Positions 34,813 through 44,675 of a stretch of DNA of 64,000 bases are shown one piece after another. Each line of letters starts with the position of its first letter. The first letter of the stretch is position 1. The position numbers and the translations under genes were made by a program. The DNA is from Lysinibacillus sp. KCTC 33748. Lineage in GTDB: Bacteria; Bacillota; Bacilli; Bacillales_A; Planococcaceae. The notes under the pieces were generated by a model, which was given only the letters and a program-made list of their open reading frames with translations, did no database searches and was not told where the DNA came from. The DNA lies in contig NZ_MWSJ01000024.1 of NCBI RefSeq assembly GCF_002237755.1, forward strand, positions 1 through 64,000, read 5' to 3'.

Positions 34813-34979
34813 AGAAATAGCCTCCTGCATAAAATCCCTTTAATACATGATAACATAAATGTATAAGAAGGATAAGGGAATTTCAACATATTTAAACAAT
34901 TATAAGATAATAGCAGTGCTAGAAATAGTAAAAAATAGGTATATTTATATAGTGTGAGTGTTGAAAAGTATTACTTTTA

Positions 34980-35183
34980 TTAGTCGTAAACATGGTACAA
35001 CATAAGCTCATGAACCATTTTTCTTACTTCCTCTTCGTTAGGAGGGATAGAGCCTTTCCATTGTATAACGCCATCTTTTAAGTACTCCGCTGAATAACGT
35101 TCGCGTTGATAAAAGAACGAGATGGACCAACCTGGAAGCTGAGAATTTTCAAATAAAGGCTTAAAGCTAAAATGCTGAATCAT
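34980..35183 (-). CDS. yheE: YheE-family protein
   Basis: 67 residues. MIQHFSFKPLFENSQLPGWS and the terminal LMLYHVYD match B. subtilis YheE (DUF5342), a small protein of unknown role. Start ATG 35183; the in-frame extension to 35225 has no ribosome site. The adjacent yheB-yheA genes on the other strand support the assignment. Confidence 0.75.
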   Translation of the reverse strand: MIQHFSFKPLFENSQLPGWSISFFYQRERYSAEYLKDGVIQWKGSIPPNEEEVRKMVHELMLYHVYD

Positions 35184-35307
35184 AACCAAACCCCATTTCT
35201 TATATATGTAGTTAATATTATTCAAGGATAGTGGTAATTTTGCAACTATTCACTTTACAGACGCTTGTAAGTTGCTATTTATATGCATAGGCATAATCAT
35301 AACATGT

Positions 35308-35512
35308 GTTGATTTCCGTTCCGATTGGGCGCTTTGTAGCTGTCGCTTCGCTTTCACTACAGAAAACATTTGTTGATGCTGCCGCTACGTTAGCACTACG
35401 CTTTCGCACAGAGCAAAGCTTCCTAGGGCGTCCGATGAGCCGCTTCACTCGCGTTCCTCTATTGCTGATCCCCAAGGAGTCGCCTAATCATAACGAAGAT
35501 CAACTTATATAT
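35308..35512 (-). repeat. dispersed repeat R1, inverted copy with internal duplication
   Basis: Reads as the reverse complement of the R1 block at 21010 (GATTTCCGTTCCGATTGGGC, then GCTGTCGCTTCGCTTTC). It carries a second CGCTTTCGCACAGAGCAAAG segment and ends with CCCCAAGGAGTCGCC, the inverse of the element near 20840. Confidence 0.8.
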
Positions 35513-35733
35513 TGAATAAGTTTAAATAAATGCCATTCTTATGAAGCGCAGGAAAGCGAGTAGCTCGTATCGGAAATCAGTATCTGCAAATTAATGAAGA
35601 AGGATAAAAATAGTGAATTATCATACTTTAACAGGGGGTATTTCTTTCGTAGAAAATCATTGCTCTGCTATAATGAGTGCAGCAGGCGACAAAAAACGCC
35701 AATAGTGAATACAATTGAAATGAGAGGATACTA

Positions 35734-36876
35734 ATGGATAATTTTCTAGTGACATTAATATTTATGGCAGTCATTGGAGCTGCAATTGGTGGTGTAACGA
35801 ATCACTTAGCCATCAAAATGCTTTTTCGACCACATAACGCTATATATATTAAAAATTGGCGAGTACCTTTTACTCCAGGCCTTATTCCAAAACGACGTGA
35901 CGAATTAGCGAAGCAACTTGGGCTAACGGTTGTAAATTATTTGTTAACACCTGAAACTTTTAGAAAGAAATTTTTCTCAAAGGATATTCAGGAAAAGGTA
36001 GAACAGTTTGTACAAACAAAGGTAGAAGAAACGATTTTTACAAATGATAAAACAATTCAGGATTGGCTATCATTAGCTGGATTTTCTAATATGCCAGCAA
36101 CAATTGAACAGAAGGTAGAAGCAATTGTTGAGGGACAATTTGAATCAGTTAAGAATACACTATCTACGAAATCAATTCGTACACTTTTATCAGCAGACAT
36201 TCAAGAAACGATTGATGCAAAGATACCAGTAGCGGTTGATCATATTTTAGAAAAGGGTGAGGATTATTTTTTATCACCCGAGGGCGAACTGACAATTAAG
36301 GCGATGATTGATGACTTCTTATCGTCAAAAGGATCACTTGGTGGAATGATAAATATGTTTTTAGGTGATTCTTCGTCACTCGTGGCAAAGGTTCAGCGTG
36401 AGCTTGTGAAATTTTTACAGGCACCAGGAACTTCAACATTACTAACGAAAATTTTTACGCAGGAATTGGAGAAATTAAAAGATCGCCCAGCAATGGATTT
36501 CTTACAAGATATTCGCTTTGAAGCCATATTATCCAAATTACAAACTTACGTAAAAGAACAATTAGCAATTGAAGGACGCTTGAATTATCCTATTTCGCAT
36601 TATTGGCCAGAAGGGAATTCGTGGATGAAGGAAACAGTAATTCCCCAAGCTATCGAAAAAGCTTTTGTAAAAGCTGAAGACAAATTAGAAGATGTATTAA
36701 AACGTCTAAATTTACAAGAAGTAGTACGTGAGCAGGTTGATTCTTTCCCTGTGGAGAAATTAGAGGAGCTTGTACTAGGTATTTCAAAGCGTGAGTTTAA
36801 GATGATTACAGTACTTGGTGCAGTTCTTGGTGGATTGATTGGGATTGTGCAAGGATTAATTGTTTACTTTATTTAA
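35734..36876 (+). CDS. yheB: DUF445 membrane protein YheB
   Basis: 380 residues. One transmembrane helix at each end (about 3-25 and 357-378) encloses a long helical region. The N-terminal GAAIGGVTNHLAIKMLFRPH is the signature of DUF445 proteins of the YheB type. GAGAGGA precedes ATG 35734. yheA follows 11 bp downstream, as in B. subtilis. Molecular function unknown. Confidence 0.88.
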   Translation: MDNFLVTLIFMAVIGAAIGGVTNHLAIKMLFRPHNAIYIKNWRVPFTPGLIPKRRDELAKQLGLTVVNYLLTPETFRKKFFSKDIQEKVEQFVQTKVEETIFTNDKTIQDWLSLAGFSNMPATIEQKVEAIVEGQFESVKNTLSTKSIRTLLSADIQETIDAKIPVAVDHILEKGEDYFLSPEGELTIKAMIDDFLSSKGSLGGMINMFLGDSSSLVAKVQRELVKFLQAPGTSTLLTKIFTQELEKLKDRPAMDFLQDIRFEAILSKLQTYVKEQLAIEGRLNYPISHYWPEGNSWMKETVIPQAIEKAFVKAEDKLEDVLKRLNLQEVVREQVDSFPVEKLEELVLGISKREFKMITVLGAVLGGLIGIVQGLIVYFI

Positions 36877-36887
36877 AAAGGAGAATT

Positions 36888-37238
36888 ATGTTGATGAATA
36901 ATATTTACAATGAAATTAATACGTTAGAGGCAGCTTTTCGTAAAACACCTGAATTTGAAGCTTTGGAAGCAGCAGTGAAAGTTGTTAAAGAAGATGAAGA
37001 GGCATTAAATCTATTCAAAAATTTCCGTAAGGTTCAAATTGACCTACAGAAAAAGCAATTAGCTGGTGAAGATATTCTGGAAGATGAACTTGTATATGCG
37101 CAGAAAGCTGCACAGCTTGCACAGCAAAATACAAAAATTACTGCAATGCTTGAGGCAGAAATGAATTTAAGTAAGATCATCGAAGAGGTAAACCGAATTT
37201 TAATAAAACCTATTCAAACATTGTATGAAGAATTTTAA
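36888..37238 (+). CDS. yheA: YlbF/YmcA-family protein YheA
   Basis: 116 residues, all-helical soluble protein of the YlbF/YmcA/YheA family. It contains the family-like stretch EALNLFKNFRKVQIDLQKK. YlbF and YmcA act in the RNase Y-associated Y-complex, but YheA has no established role. AAGGAG lies 4 bases before ATG 36888; ATG 36894 is also possible. Co-transcribed with yheB. Confidence 0.85.
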   Translation: MLMNNIYNEINTLEAAFRKTPEFEALEAAVKVVKEDEEALNLFKNFRKVQIDLQKKQLAGEDILEDELVYAQKAAQLAQQNTKITAMLEAEMNLSKIIEEVNRILIKPIQTLYEEF

Positions 37239-37309
37239 TAGCCAAGTTCAGAGTCCTGAAAAAGCGTAGGCATAAAAGTACTATTAGTTGCACATATAAC
37301 AAGTAAGAA

Positions 37310-37343
37310 GAAAACGTGTTTCCGCAAGTCGGAGCACGTTTTC
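37310..37343 (+). terminator. terminator after yheBA
   Basis: Stem GAAAACGTG/CACGTTTTC with inner TTCCG/CGGA pairing. Confidence 0.75.
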
Positions 37344-37376
37344 AATTTATGGCTCACTATCATCGGAGGTTATACT

Positions 37377-38039
37377 ATGCATGTCATCATCGAATGGACT
37401 TATAAAGCGAAAAAGGGTGCGGAAACTGTTTTGCGTTCAGAAGAAATGCCAGCAGCTCAAGCATTATTACTTGCAGAGGACATGGAGCGAACAGGGAGAG
37501 TAAAATCACTGCATTGTATCGATCGACAGGATACAAGTTGGTCTTTAAAGGAACTCAAGGCATATTTAAAGGAAATTGACACTGAGCCACACAATATTAC
37601 AGTTTATTTTGATGGTGGTTTTGATCGTGCGACATATCAATCGGGGCTGGGCTGTGTGATTTATTATGAACAAAATGGCAAGCCATATCGATTAAGACAA
37701 AATTCTTTTTCGTCAGAGCTTAAATCTAACAATGAAGCAGAATATGCAGCACTTTTTTTAGGATTAGTTGAGCTTGAGCTATTGAACGTTCATCATTTGC
37801 CCGTTTGTTTCACTGGTGATTCCCAAGTAGTGATCAATCAATTGAGTGGGGAATGGCCAGCGCTAGAAAAGAATTTATCTAGCTGGGCAGATAAAATCGA
37901 TGCAAAGCTAGAGGAGCTTAGTATTCAGCCAGAGTACAAGCTGATAGCACGTAAAGAAAATTCTGAAGCCGACCGCCTTGCAACTCAGGCATTAAACGGT
38001 ATCGATATTACAGGATTAAAGGAAATTGTAAAGGAGTAG
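37377..38039 (+). CDS. RNase H-like reverse transcriptase-like protein (YpeP type)
   Basis: 220 residues. N-terminal domain of about 70 residues specific to Bacilli, then an RNase HI fold at about 75-210 with all four acidic positions: Asp in VYFDGGF, Glu in NNEAEY, Asp in TGDSQ and Asp in SEADRLA. It should therefore be catalytically competent on RNA:DNA hybrids, although related B. subtilis proteins have been hard to assign a role. GGAGG precedes ATG 37377. Monocistronic. Confidence 0.82.
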   Translation: MHVIIEWTYKAKKGAETVLRSEEMPAAQALLLAEDMERTGRVKSLHCIDRQDTSWSLKELKAYLKEIDTEPHNITVYFDGGFDRATYQSGLGCVIYYEQNGKPYRLRQNSFSSELKSNNEAEYAALFLGLVELELLNVHHLPVCFTGDSQVVINQLSGEWPALEKNLSSWADKIDAKLEELSIQPEYKLIARKENSEADRLATQALNGIDITGLKEIVKE

Positions 38040-38076
38040 ATACTGGAAACTCCAAAAGAGAACTACCAGTATTTTG
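38040..38076 (+). terminator. terminator after the RNase H-like gene
   Basis: ATACTGG/CCAGTAT stem with a long loop and TTTT. Confidence 0.55.
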
Positions 38077-38078
38077 AA

Positions 38079-38130
38079 ATGCACACTCAATTGTTAGATG
38101 GTGTGTCTAACAATTGGGCGCAGTTCAGTG
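38079..38130. repeat. palindromic repeat (copy 3)
   Basis: Perfect 11-bp arms CAATTGTTAGA (38088-38098) and TCTAACAATTG (38106-38116), extended by TGCACACT and GGGCGCAG. Same family as 16650-16693 and 25331-25372. Here it lies between convergent genes and may also terminate transcription. Confidence 0.75.
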
Positions 38131-38146
38131 ACAAGGTGGTTTTTTA

Positions 38147-39220
38147 CTATTCTATAGCATTAATCCCTAATGAGAGACTAGTTAGCTCAGCGTTACTTTG
38201 ATCATGATTAAATTCACCTTGGAAATAAATATTATCAAATTCAAAATTTGCATAATATACGATATCATCAGGATCTCCATATCTCTCATAAGAAGAAATT
38301 TGAATAGCTTGACCTATGACTTCCTCTAATGATTCTTTTGTAACATTTTTGAAATTTGACAGATAATAATGACTAACAGGTACCTCTTCCTCAGCTAAAC
38401 AGAAAAAGTAATTATCATAAAAAGAACAAAGACCCCCCTCATAATAATCCTCGCCTTTTGGCAAGCCGGCTTTCCCCTTAGCGATCGGATATGTATCACC
38501 AAAAATAATGTCAGTTTTAAAGAAATCATGATTTAACAATTTTAGCAGTTTAGAATTTTGAATGATTGGTAACCCAGAATATAAGTTTGTTGTACTATTT
38601 TCACTAGTTATAGCATGGTCATGAAGTGTAAAATGCTCTAAAAAGTCTCCTGCTTGAATAGTAAAGGTATTTTTAGAGGTATCTACTGTTAACTCACTAT
38701 TCTCATAGAGCCTATAGGATTGACCGCTAATAATGTTACTACCATCGTCTGCTACTTTAAGTAAATGGAGAACTTCTAAATTGCCTGAAGCACCAGCTTC
38801 AAAATCGATTATTAATGCAATATCTTTTTTGTCTTCGTCCTTGAAGATACCCTTAAAACGGAAATCTCCATGAATTGTCGTTTCATATTGTTGAGAATTC
38901 CATTGTTCCCAAGCTTCGCGTTTCTTATTATAATGACCGATAATATAACCGTAATTAGTACCGCTATAACTAATGAAGAGTTCTGGGACTTCATCTCCTT
39001 CAAAGTCAATCATTTCTACAAAAACTTCTTCACTTGGGATTGTTAAGTTTTTGTACCATGTACTATCTAAAGCTTGTTGCTTCCACTCTTCTGTCGTGTA
39101 GGGTAATTTGTCATTCTTTGTTGACTCGTTAGAAACATCAGGTTTTTCTGATGACTGATCCTCGCAAGCAAATAACGAAAAACTTAGAAACAATAGTGGA
39201 ATTATCCATTTTTTCAACAT
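38147..39220 (-). CDS. lipoprotein of unknown function
   Basis: 357 residues. Lipobox LFAC (Cys19) after a short signal sequence, then a Ser/Lys/Asp-rich linker to about residue 45. The middle (DFEGDEVPELFISYSGTNYG) resembles the acidic repeat often seen in exported proteins with a VCBS/FG-GAP-like beta structure, but I cannot assign a family. Monocistronic, convergent with the RNase H-like gene. Confidence 0.75.
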   Translation of the reverse strand: MLKKWIIPLLFLSFSLFACEDQSSEKPDVSNESTKNDKLPYTTEEWKQQALDSTWYKNLTIPSEEVFVEMIDFEGDEVPELFISYSGTNYGYIIGHYNKKREAWEQWNSQQYETTIHGDFRFKGIFKDEDKKDIALIIDFEAGASGNLEVLHLLKVADDGSNIISGQSYRLYENSELTVDTSKNTFTIQAGDFLEHFTLHDHAITSENSTTNLYSGLPIIQNSKLLKLLNHDFFKTDIIFGDTYPIAKGKAGLPKGEDYYEGGLCSFYDNYFFCLAEEEVPVSHYYLSNFKNVTKESLEEVIGQAIQISSYERYGDPDDIVYYANFEFDNIYFQGEFNHDQSNAELTSLSLGINAIE

Positions 39221-39464
39221 AGTATCTCCTTACTTCTATAAAATTAGTAAATTCATCACCAAAAGTTGGGGACGAAACTTGTTAAAAAGGAACAGAAATC
39301 AACCCTATGCTATTGGTAATAGGCCAAATATTCCATTCTTTATTGCTAATTATAATAGATATTGACTAAAAAAACGGTTATTATCATAAATTCTCCATTT
39401 TTAATGAAACTTTTACCATACTGAAACTACTACTACTATGAACCTAATAATAAGGAGAGATTTT

Positions 39465-40385
39465 ATGAACATGAAAAAAATTGCACCCGTAGCAATGACA
39501 GCATTATTATTTGGAAGTGTAGTAATACCAGTCGCTTCAGCAAATGAAAATTCAACAGACGCACAACAACAAGTACCACAAATCCAAATTGATCCTGTAC
39601 ACATCTTCAACAATACCTATGGAACGGTTGAAAAAGTGAATTCAAGTGAAAATATTACATACTTCACAGTACAAGATGGTGATCAAACAAACATTTTAGA
39701 AATCACAAAGGATACACTTGTTTTCGATAATACAGGTAAAAAAGTGGAACTTAAAAAAGGAGATAAAATAGTAGCTTATACATTCGCAAACAAGCCACAA
39801 AAATTAATTTATCCACCACAATTCAATCCTGATGTTGTCATTGTTGAAACTGAGGAAGCTGGATTTGTTGAAGTTGATTACTTCTTTGAAAACTTAACGA
39901 ATACTTATGAAATGTTGAAGTTAACCATTGGCGAAAATACAGAGCTTATCAATTCAAAGGGAGAGAAAGTTGCAGCGAAAGACTTAATAGAGAAAAATTT
40001 AGTAGTTTTCTATACAGCTTCAACAAAAAGTATCCCAGCTCAGACAACTCCTTCGAAAATAATTGTTCTTGATGACGAGTCTGAAAATCCAACAGAAAAT
40101 ACTGTAGAAGCGGAAATAGCACAAATTATCGCGACAGATTACTATGAAGTAGATGGAACAAAAATGGTTCCGTTGCGTTTGATTGCCGAAAAGCTTGGCT
40201 ATAAAGTAGAGTCAACAAGTAAAGGCGCGATTGTATCAAAAGGTAATCTATCTTACACAATTACACTTGGAGAGAAAATGTTTGGTTATAACAAAGCATT
40301 ACGCCCACTTAATACAGCACCTGCTTTTCTAGAAGCATATAAAACATATGTACCAGTTGAATTTGTAGAGGAATATTTAAAATAA
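39465..40385 (+). CDS. secreted protein with copper-amine-oxidase N-terminal-like (stalk) domain
   Basis: 306 residues. Signal peptide at about 1-25 ending VASA. The middle (about 45-205) contains two similar beta-rich segments. The C-terminus (about 230-305: YEVDGTKMVPLRLIAEKLGY ... TYVPVEFVEEYL) is the stalk domain common in Bacilli wall-associated proteins. ATG 39465 follows AAGGAGAG at 5 bases. Extracellular; function unknown. Confidence 0.85.
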   Translation: MNMKKIAPVAMTALLFGSVVIPVASANENSTDAQQQVPQIQIDPVHIFNNTYGTVEKVNSSENITYFTVQDGDQTNILEITKDTLVFDNTGKKVELKKGDKIVAYTFANKPQKLIYPPQFNPDVVIVETEEAGFVEVDYFFENLTNTYEMLKLTIGENTELINSKGEKVAAKDLIEKNLVVFYTASTKSIPAQTTPSKIIVLDDESENPTENTVEAEIAQIIATDYYEVDGTKMVPLRLIAEKLGYKVESTSKGAIVSKGNLSYTITLGEKMFGYNKALRPLNTAPAFLEAYKTYVPVEFVEEYLK

Positions 40386-40388
40386 TTT

Positions 40389-40430
40389 AGAGACCCATAT
40401 TAAGGTGCCTACCTTTGTATGGGTTTTTTG
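40389..40430 (+). terminator. terminator after the stalk-domain protein gene
   Basis: Stem GACCCATA/TATGGGTT with inner AAGGT/ACCTT and T6. Confidence 0.82.
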
Positions 40431-40585
40431 CGCCTTAAAAATGCTGAATTCATTCACTTTCTTAACTGTTATTTTAAATAAATATTTGATTATATTCCCA
40501 AAGATAATCATTGCAGGAAACTTGTGAGAGCATTTATCGTCTTAATCAATGAAGATGGTTACTTTAATGGAAGAGAGGATTTTGT

Positions 40586-41620
40586 GTGGAAAGAAAATTA
40601 AGGTCTAAAAAAGCGAAACCTAAAAATAAAATAGTAAAAATAACTTTAATAGTAATCGTAATTTTACTATTAACCGTAACTAGTTATGGAGCTTATGCGT
40701 TTGTTAAATTTAAAAATGCCTATGATAGTTCAAAGGTCGATTTAAAAAGAGATGGAAATAAATCAGAGCTAAGGGAAGAGGATGTTTCATTTAAAAAAGA
40801 TCCTATCTCCATTTTTTTATTAGGTGTTGAAGATTACTCTAGTGAAGCGGAAAATGGTCGAGCAGACACTCAAATGGTCATTACCTTGGAGCCGGATACA
40901 TCTGAAATTAGCTTAATTACAGTGCCTAGGGATGCAAGAGTTAACATAGAAAATGCAGGGGAATATACAGGTGTACATAAAATCAATGCCGCTTATAATT
41001 ATGGATCGATTACAGACTATGGGGCAATTAAACTTCAATTAGAGACAGTTGAAAAATTCCTTAATATACCGATAGATAACTTTATTGCGGTAAACTTTGA
41101 TGGCTTTAGAGATATTGTCGATGCTTTAGGTGGAGTAACAGTAGATGTAAAAGAGGATTTTTGGGAAGATAATATTTACGATAAAAAACGGATAGATTTT
41201 CATAAAGGAGAGTCGCATTTAAACGGGGAAGAGGCACTTGCATTTGTAAGAATGAGATACAGACCTATAAATGCTTCATACTCTCGTGAAGAAAGACAAA
41301 GACAATTTTTGACTGCAACAATTGATCAAGCAAAATCGACGAATACAATATTTAAAATTGGTCAAATTGCAGATATTTTAGGAAAAAACGTAGAAACAGA
41401 TTTAGACCTTGAAGAGATTTACGCACTTCAAAAGCAATATTTGAATGCTAAAAACATATCTACGAAAACGATAGAAATAAAAGGCGAAGATCAGTATATC
41501 GACAAAGTATCTTATTTTATTCCTGATATGGAAAGCTTGGAGAAAGTAAGCATGGAATTAAGAAAAATTCTTAAACTAAAAGAAGAAAGTTTCAAAACAA
41601 ACGCGGCTATTGAAAGATAA
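40586..41620 (+). CDS. LytR-CpsA-Psr (LCP) family protein
   Basis: 344 residues. Basic N-terminal cytoplasmic tail, one transmembrane helix at about 17-38, then an extracellular LCP domain (about 80-300) with the phosphate-binding residues in GRADTQM and TVPRDARV and the conserved FVRMRYR. LCP enzymes attach wall teichoic acid or other polymers to peptidoglycan. Start GTG 40586 after AGAGAGGA. Monocistronic. Confidence 0.9.
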   Translation: MERKLRSKKAKPKNKIVKITLIVIVILLLTVTSYGAYAFVKFKNAYDSSKVDLKRDGNKSELREEDVSFKKDPISIFLLGVEDYSSEAENGRADTQMVITLEPDTSEISLITVPRDARVNIENAGEYTGVHKINAAYNYGSITDYGAIKLQLETVEKFLNIPIDNFIAVNFDGFRDIVDALGGVTVDVKEDFWEDNIYDKKRIDFHKGESHLNGEEALAFVRMRYRPINASYSREERQRQFLTATIDQAKSTNTIFKIGQIADILGKNVETDLDLEEIYALQKQYLNAKNISTKTIEIKGEDQYIDKVSYFIPDMESLEKVSMELRKILKLKEESFKTNAAIER

Positions 41621-41629
41621 AAGATAAGA

Positions 41630-41668
41630 ATCCATTTTGATAAATTTTTCAAAATGGATTTTTTGTAT
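41630..41668 (+). terminator. terminator after the LCP gene
   Basis: Perfect stem AATCCATTTTGA/TCAAAATGGATT with T-run. Confidence 0.9.
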
Positions 41669-41770
41669 CAATAAACGGAATGTTCTGTTATTAAGTGTAG
41701 CTTTGCTTAACGTGATAAAAATTTGTTAAACTATTGGTGCTGTAATTTTTGAGAGAAAAGAGCGAAGACA

Positions 41771-43276
41771 ATGAAAATTATTCACATAGATCAAAAATAT
41801 CCTGAGGATTGGATTCGCGTATTAAATCATATTGCGAATTTATTTTTTGAGGATTCCAAGTTAAAAGTAGAAGCTGAAGGAACAGATATGACAGTGTCAT
41901 TTGAATATAACATTGGTGATGATTTTTCCATTTCTACAAAAGCTGTGCTTGAGGTAGATGGTAAGCGTTATACGAATGATTACCGTATTCAATACGAATC
42001 TGGGGCTGAAGGACGTGAGCTAAATATTCGTATGAAGCGTGCTTTGTCACACGTATTTTTAGATGTGCTAGAGCAACATACGGGCATGCAACAACAGTGG
42101 GGAATTTTAACGGGCGTACGTCCGACTAAGTTGTACCATAAATTTCGAATGGCCGGAAAAAGAGATGAAGAAATTGCTGATATCCTAATTCGTGATTTCC
42201 GTTTGTCAGAGGAAAAGGTAGCGCTACTAAAAGAAATAGTTGAACGTCAGTTAGTAACGATTCCTGATATAGATGAAATCGGTAAAGAAATAAGTATTTA
42301 TATAGGCATTCCTTTTTGCCCGACTAAATGTGCTTATTGTACTTTCCCAGCGTATGCGATTGGCAGCAATCGCAAGCAAGGGCGAGTTGCAACATTTTTA
42401 GATGGATTGCATATCGAATTACGTGAAATGGGTAAATGGCTGAAGGACAATAATATGAAAATAACGTCCATTTATTGGGGTGGTGGTACACCGACATCAA
42501 TCGAGGCAGATGAAATGGATGCATTGTATCAGACGATGTATGACTCCTTCCCAAATCCTGATACAATCCGTGAAGTAACTGTTGAAGCGGGCAGACCTGA
42601 TACGATTACGCCTGAAAAACTAGAAGTGTTAAAAAAATGGGGCATTGACCGAATAAGTGTTAATCCACAATCTTACACAGATGAGACCCTTAAAGCAATT
42701 GGTCGCCATCATACGGTACAAGAAACAATTGATAAGTTCTGGTTAGCGCGTGAATCAGGCATGAATAATATTAATATGGATTTAATTATTGGTTTACCGA
42801 ATGAAGGGATTGAAGAGTTCCAAAATTCATTAGATGAATCTGCAAAAATGCAGCCAGAATCGCTAACAGTACACACATTATCATTTAAACGTGCATCAGA
42901 AATGACACGTAATAAGAATAAGTACAAGGTAGCAGACCGTGATACTGTTGCAGAAATGATGCATATGGCGCAAGTATGGACGAAGGAAAATGAATATGTA
43001 CCGTACTATTTATATCGTCAAAAAAATATTTTAGGTAATTTAGAAAATGTCGGCTACAGTAAAGCTGGAGAAGAAAGTATCTATAATATTGTCATCATGG
43101 AAGAAGTACAGACTATTCTAGGGATTGGCTGTGGAGCCTCCTCTAAATTTGTTCATCCTGAGACAGGAAAGATTACACAGTTCCATAATCCAAAAGATCC
43201 TGCTGCCTACATCATGACGTTTGAAGAGGCGATCGGTAAAAAAATTGAGTTTTTAGATGAATTATATAAGGCATAA
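41771..43276 (+). CDS. hemZ: coproporphyrinogen III oxidase-like radical SAM protein HemZ
   Basis: 501 residues, the length of B. subtilis HemZ. Radical SAM CxxxCxxC motif in PFCPTKCAYCTF (about 180-190), followed by YWGGGTPTS and EVTVEAGRPD. It has a HemZ-specific N-terminal domain of about 165 residues. The family acts in or near oxygen-independent heme synthesis, but its catalytic activity on coproporphyrinogen is less certain than that of HemN. Monocistronic, GAGAGAAAAGAG site before ATG 41771. Confidence 0.9.
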   Translation: MKIIHIDQKYPEDWIRVLNHIANLFFEDSKLKVEAEGTDMTVSFEYNIGDDFSISTKAVLEVDGKRYTNDYRIQYESGAEGRELNIRMKRALSHVFLDVLEQHTGMQQQWGILTGVRPTKLYHKFRMAGKRDEEIADILIRDFRLSEEKVALLKEIVERQLVTIPDIDEIGKEISIYIGIPFCPTKCAYCTFPAYAIGSNRKQGRVATFLDGLHIELREMGKWLKDNNMKITSIYWGGGTPTSIEADEMDALYQTMYDSFPNPDTIREVTVEAGRPDTITPEKLEVLKKWGIDRISVNPQSYTDETLKAIGRHHTVQETIDKFWLARESGMNNINMDLIIGLPNEGIEEFQNSLDESAKMQPESLTVHTLSFKRASEMTRNKNKYKVADRDTVAEMMHMAQVWTKENEYVPYYLYRQKNILGNLENVGYSKAGEESIYNIVIMEEVQTILGIGCGASSKFVHPETGKITQFHNPKDPAAYIMTFEEAIGKKIEFLDELYKA

Positions 43277-43284
43277 ACAAGATG

Positions 43285-43320
43285 GCAGTCTGATGTTTTT
43301 CAGGTTGCCTTTTTTTATTC
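43285..43320 (+). terminator. terminator after hemZ
   Basis: Stem GGCAG-CTGA/TCAG-TGCC followed by T7. Confidence 0.8.
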
Positions 43321-43439
43321 CGATAAATCCATGAAACATCCCGATAAAGCTAAAAAGTATTCCGATAAAAGCTCAGGAATGTTTTTAGTCTGAATTATAA
43401 TGATGATAAGCGTCTAACTAAAATGAGTGGAGGTATAAC

Positions 43440-44591
43440 ATGAAAGTCGTTATTAGTCCAGATTCCTATAAGGGAACTTTGTCGGCCATCGAGGTAGCTA
43501 GTGCCATGCAGGCAGGAGTATTGGACGTTGATCCATCGATTGAAACAGTCATTTTACCAGTTGCAGACGGTGGAGAAGGTACACTAGAAGCACTTGTTAC
43601 TTCAACAGAAGGTCAATATTTTTCGCACCGTGTGCTTAATCCATTGGGAAGAGAAATTGAAGCGAGATACGGTGTGCTTGGTGATAATGAAACATGTGTT
43701 ATTGAAATGGCTCAGGCATCTGGCATTATGCTGTTGCAGGATGACGAAAGAAATCCTGAGCTTGCATCGACGTATGGGACGGGGCAGCTAATCGAGGCGG
43801 CTCTTGATAAAGGGTTTAGAAAATTTATTGTCGGAATCGGCGGTAGTGCGACAAATGATGCTGGTATAGGCATGTTAAAGGCACTTGGATTGCAACTAAA
43901 AAAAGAAGATGGCACCTTAATTGCTGATGGAGTATCGGCACTATTAGATTTATCCTCAATTGATGACAGTCAGCTAGATTCTCGATTAGCTGAAGCAAAA
44001 TTTATTATTGCCTGTGATGTTGATAATCCACTGATTGGAGAGCGAGGGGCAACAGCTATTTTTGGGCCTCAAAAAGGTGTTAAAGAGCATCAAATTGCTT
44101 ATTTTGATAGCTGCTTAAAGCAGTTTGCGGACATTGTTGAAAAGCATGTTGGTATTCGATTACACGATTACAAAGGGGCAGGCGCTGCAGGTGGAATGGG
44201 AGGCGCGTTAATCGCCTTTTTAAACGGCAGTTTTCATGCAGGTATTGAGATTGTGATGAATGCAGTACAGTTAAAAAAGCATTTAGAAGGTGCCGAGTTT
44301 GTAATGACAGGTGAAGGAAAATCAGATCGCCAAACATTACATGGGAAAGCGCCATTAGGTGTGGCAAAGGCTGCAACATTAGCGAGTGTACACGCTGTGT
44401 TATTGTCGGGGGCAATAGATGAAAATGATAAACCTGCATTACTTGAACATTTCACTGTAGTTGAATCATTAGTAGATGAGGCTATTAGTGTTTCGCAGGC
44501 AATGCAAGAGCCTTATTATTTTATTCGCATGAAAACTAAGAAAATGGTTGAGCATTATATACAAAATGGGTATAACTTTGATCCGTTGTAA
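43440..44591 (+). CDS. glxK: glycerate kinase
   Basis: 383 residues, type I glycerate kinase family (GlxK/GarK) that phosphorylates D-glycerate. The N-terminal SPDSYKGTLSAIEVASAMQAG, VADGGEGTLE, GIGGSATNDAGIGML and GAGAAGGMGGAL motifs are all diagnostic. GGAGGTATAAC precedes ATG 43440. Monocistronic; it ends directly in an R1-type repeat fragment (44589-44636). Confidence 0.93.
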   Translation: MKVVISPDSYKGTLSAIEVASAMQAGVLDVDPSIETVILPVADGGEGTLEALVTSTEGQYFSHRVLNPLGREIEARYGVLGDNETCVIEMAQASGIMLLQDDERNPELASTYGTGQLIEAALDKGFRKFIVGIGGSATNDAGIGMLKALGLQLKKEDGTLIADGVSALLDLSSIDDSQLDSRLAEAKFIIACDVDNPLIGERGATAIFGPQKGVKEHQIAYFDSCLKQFADIVEKHVGIRLHDYKGAGAAGGMGGALIAFLNGSFHAGIEIVMNAVQLKKHLEGAEFVMTGEGKSDRQTLHGKAPLGVAKAATLASVHAVLLSGAIDENDKPALLEHFTVVESLVDEAISVSQAMQEPYYFIRMKTKKMVEHYIQNGYNFDPL

Positions 44592-44675
44592 GTTGATCTT
44601 GCGACTCAGCGAACGCCCCCAGCCCATCGGTAGCTCTCTTTTTTGTATAATAGAAAAGTAGAAAGGAAGTTAGAA

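Noticed and set aside
35275..35515. Opposed open frames on both strands
   Set aside because: Both are created by the inverted R1 copy.
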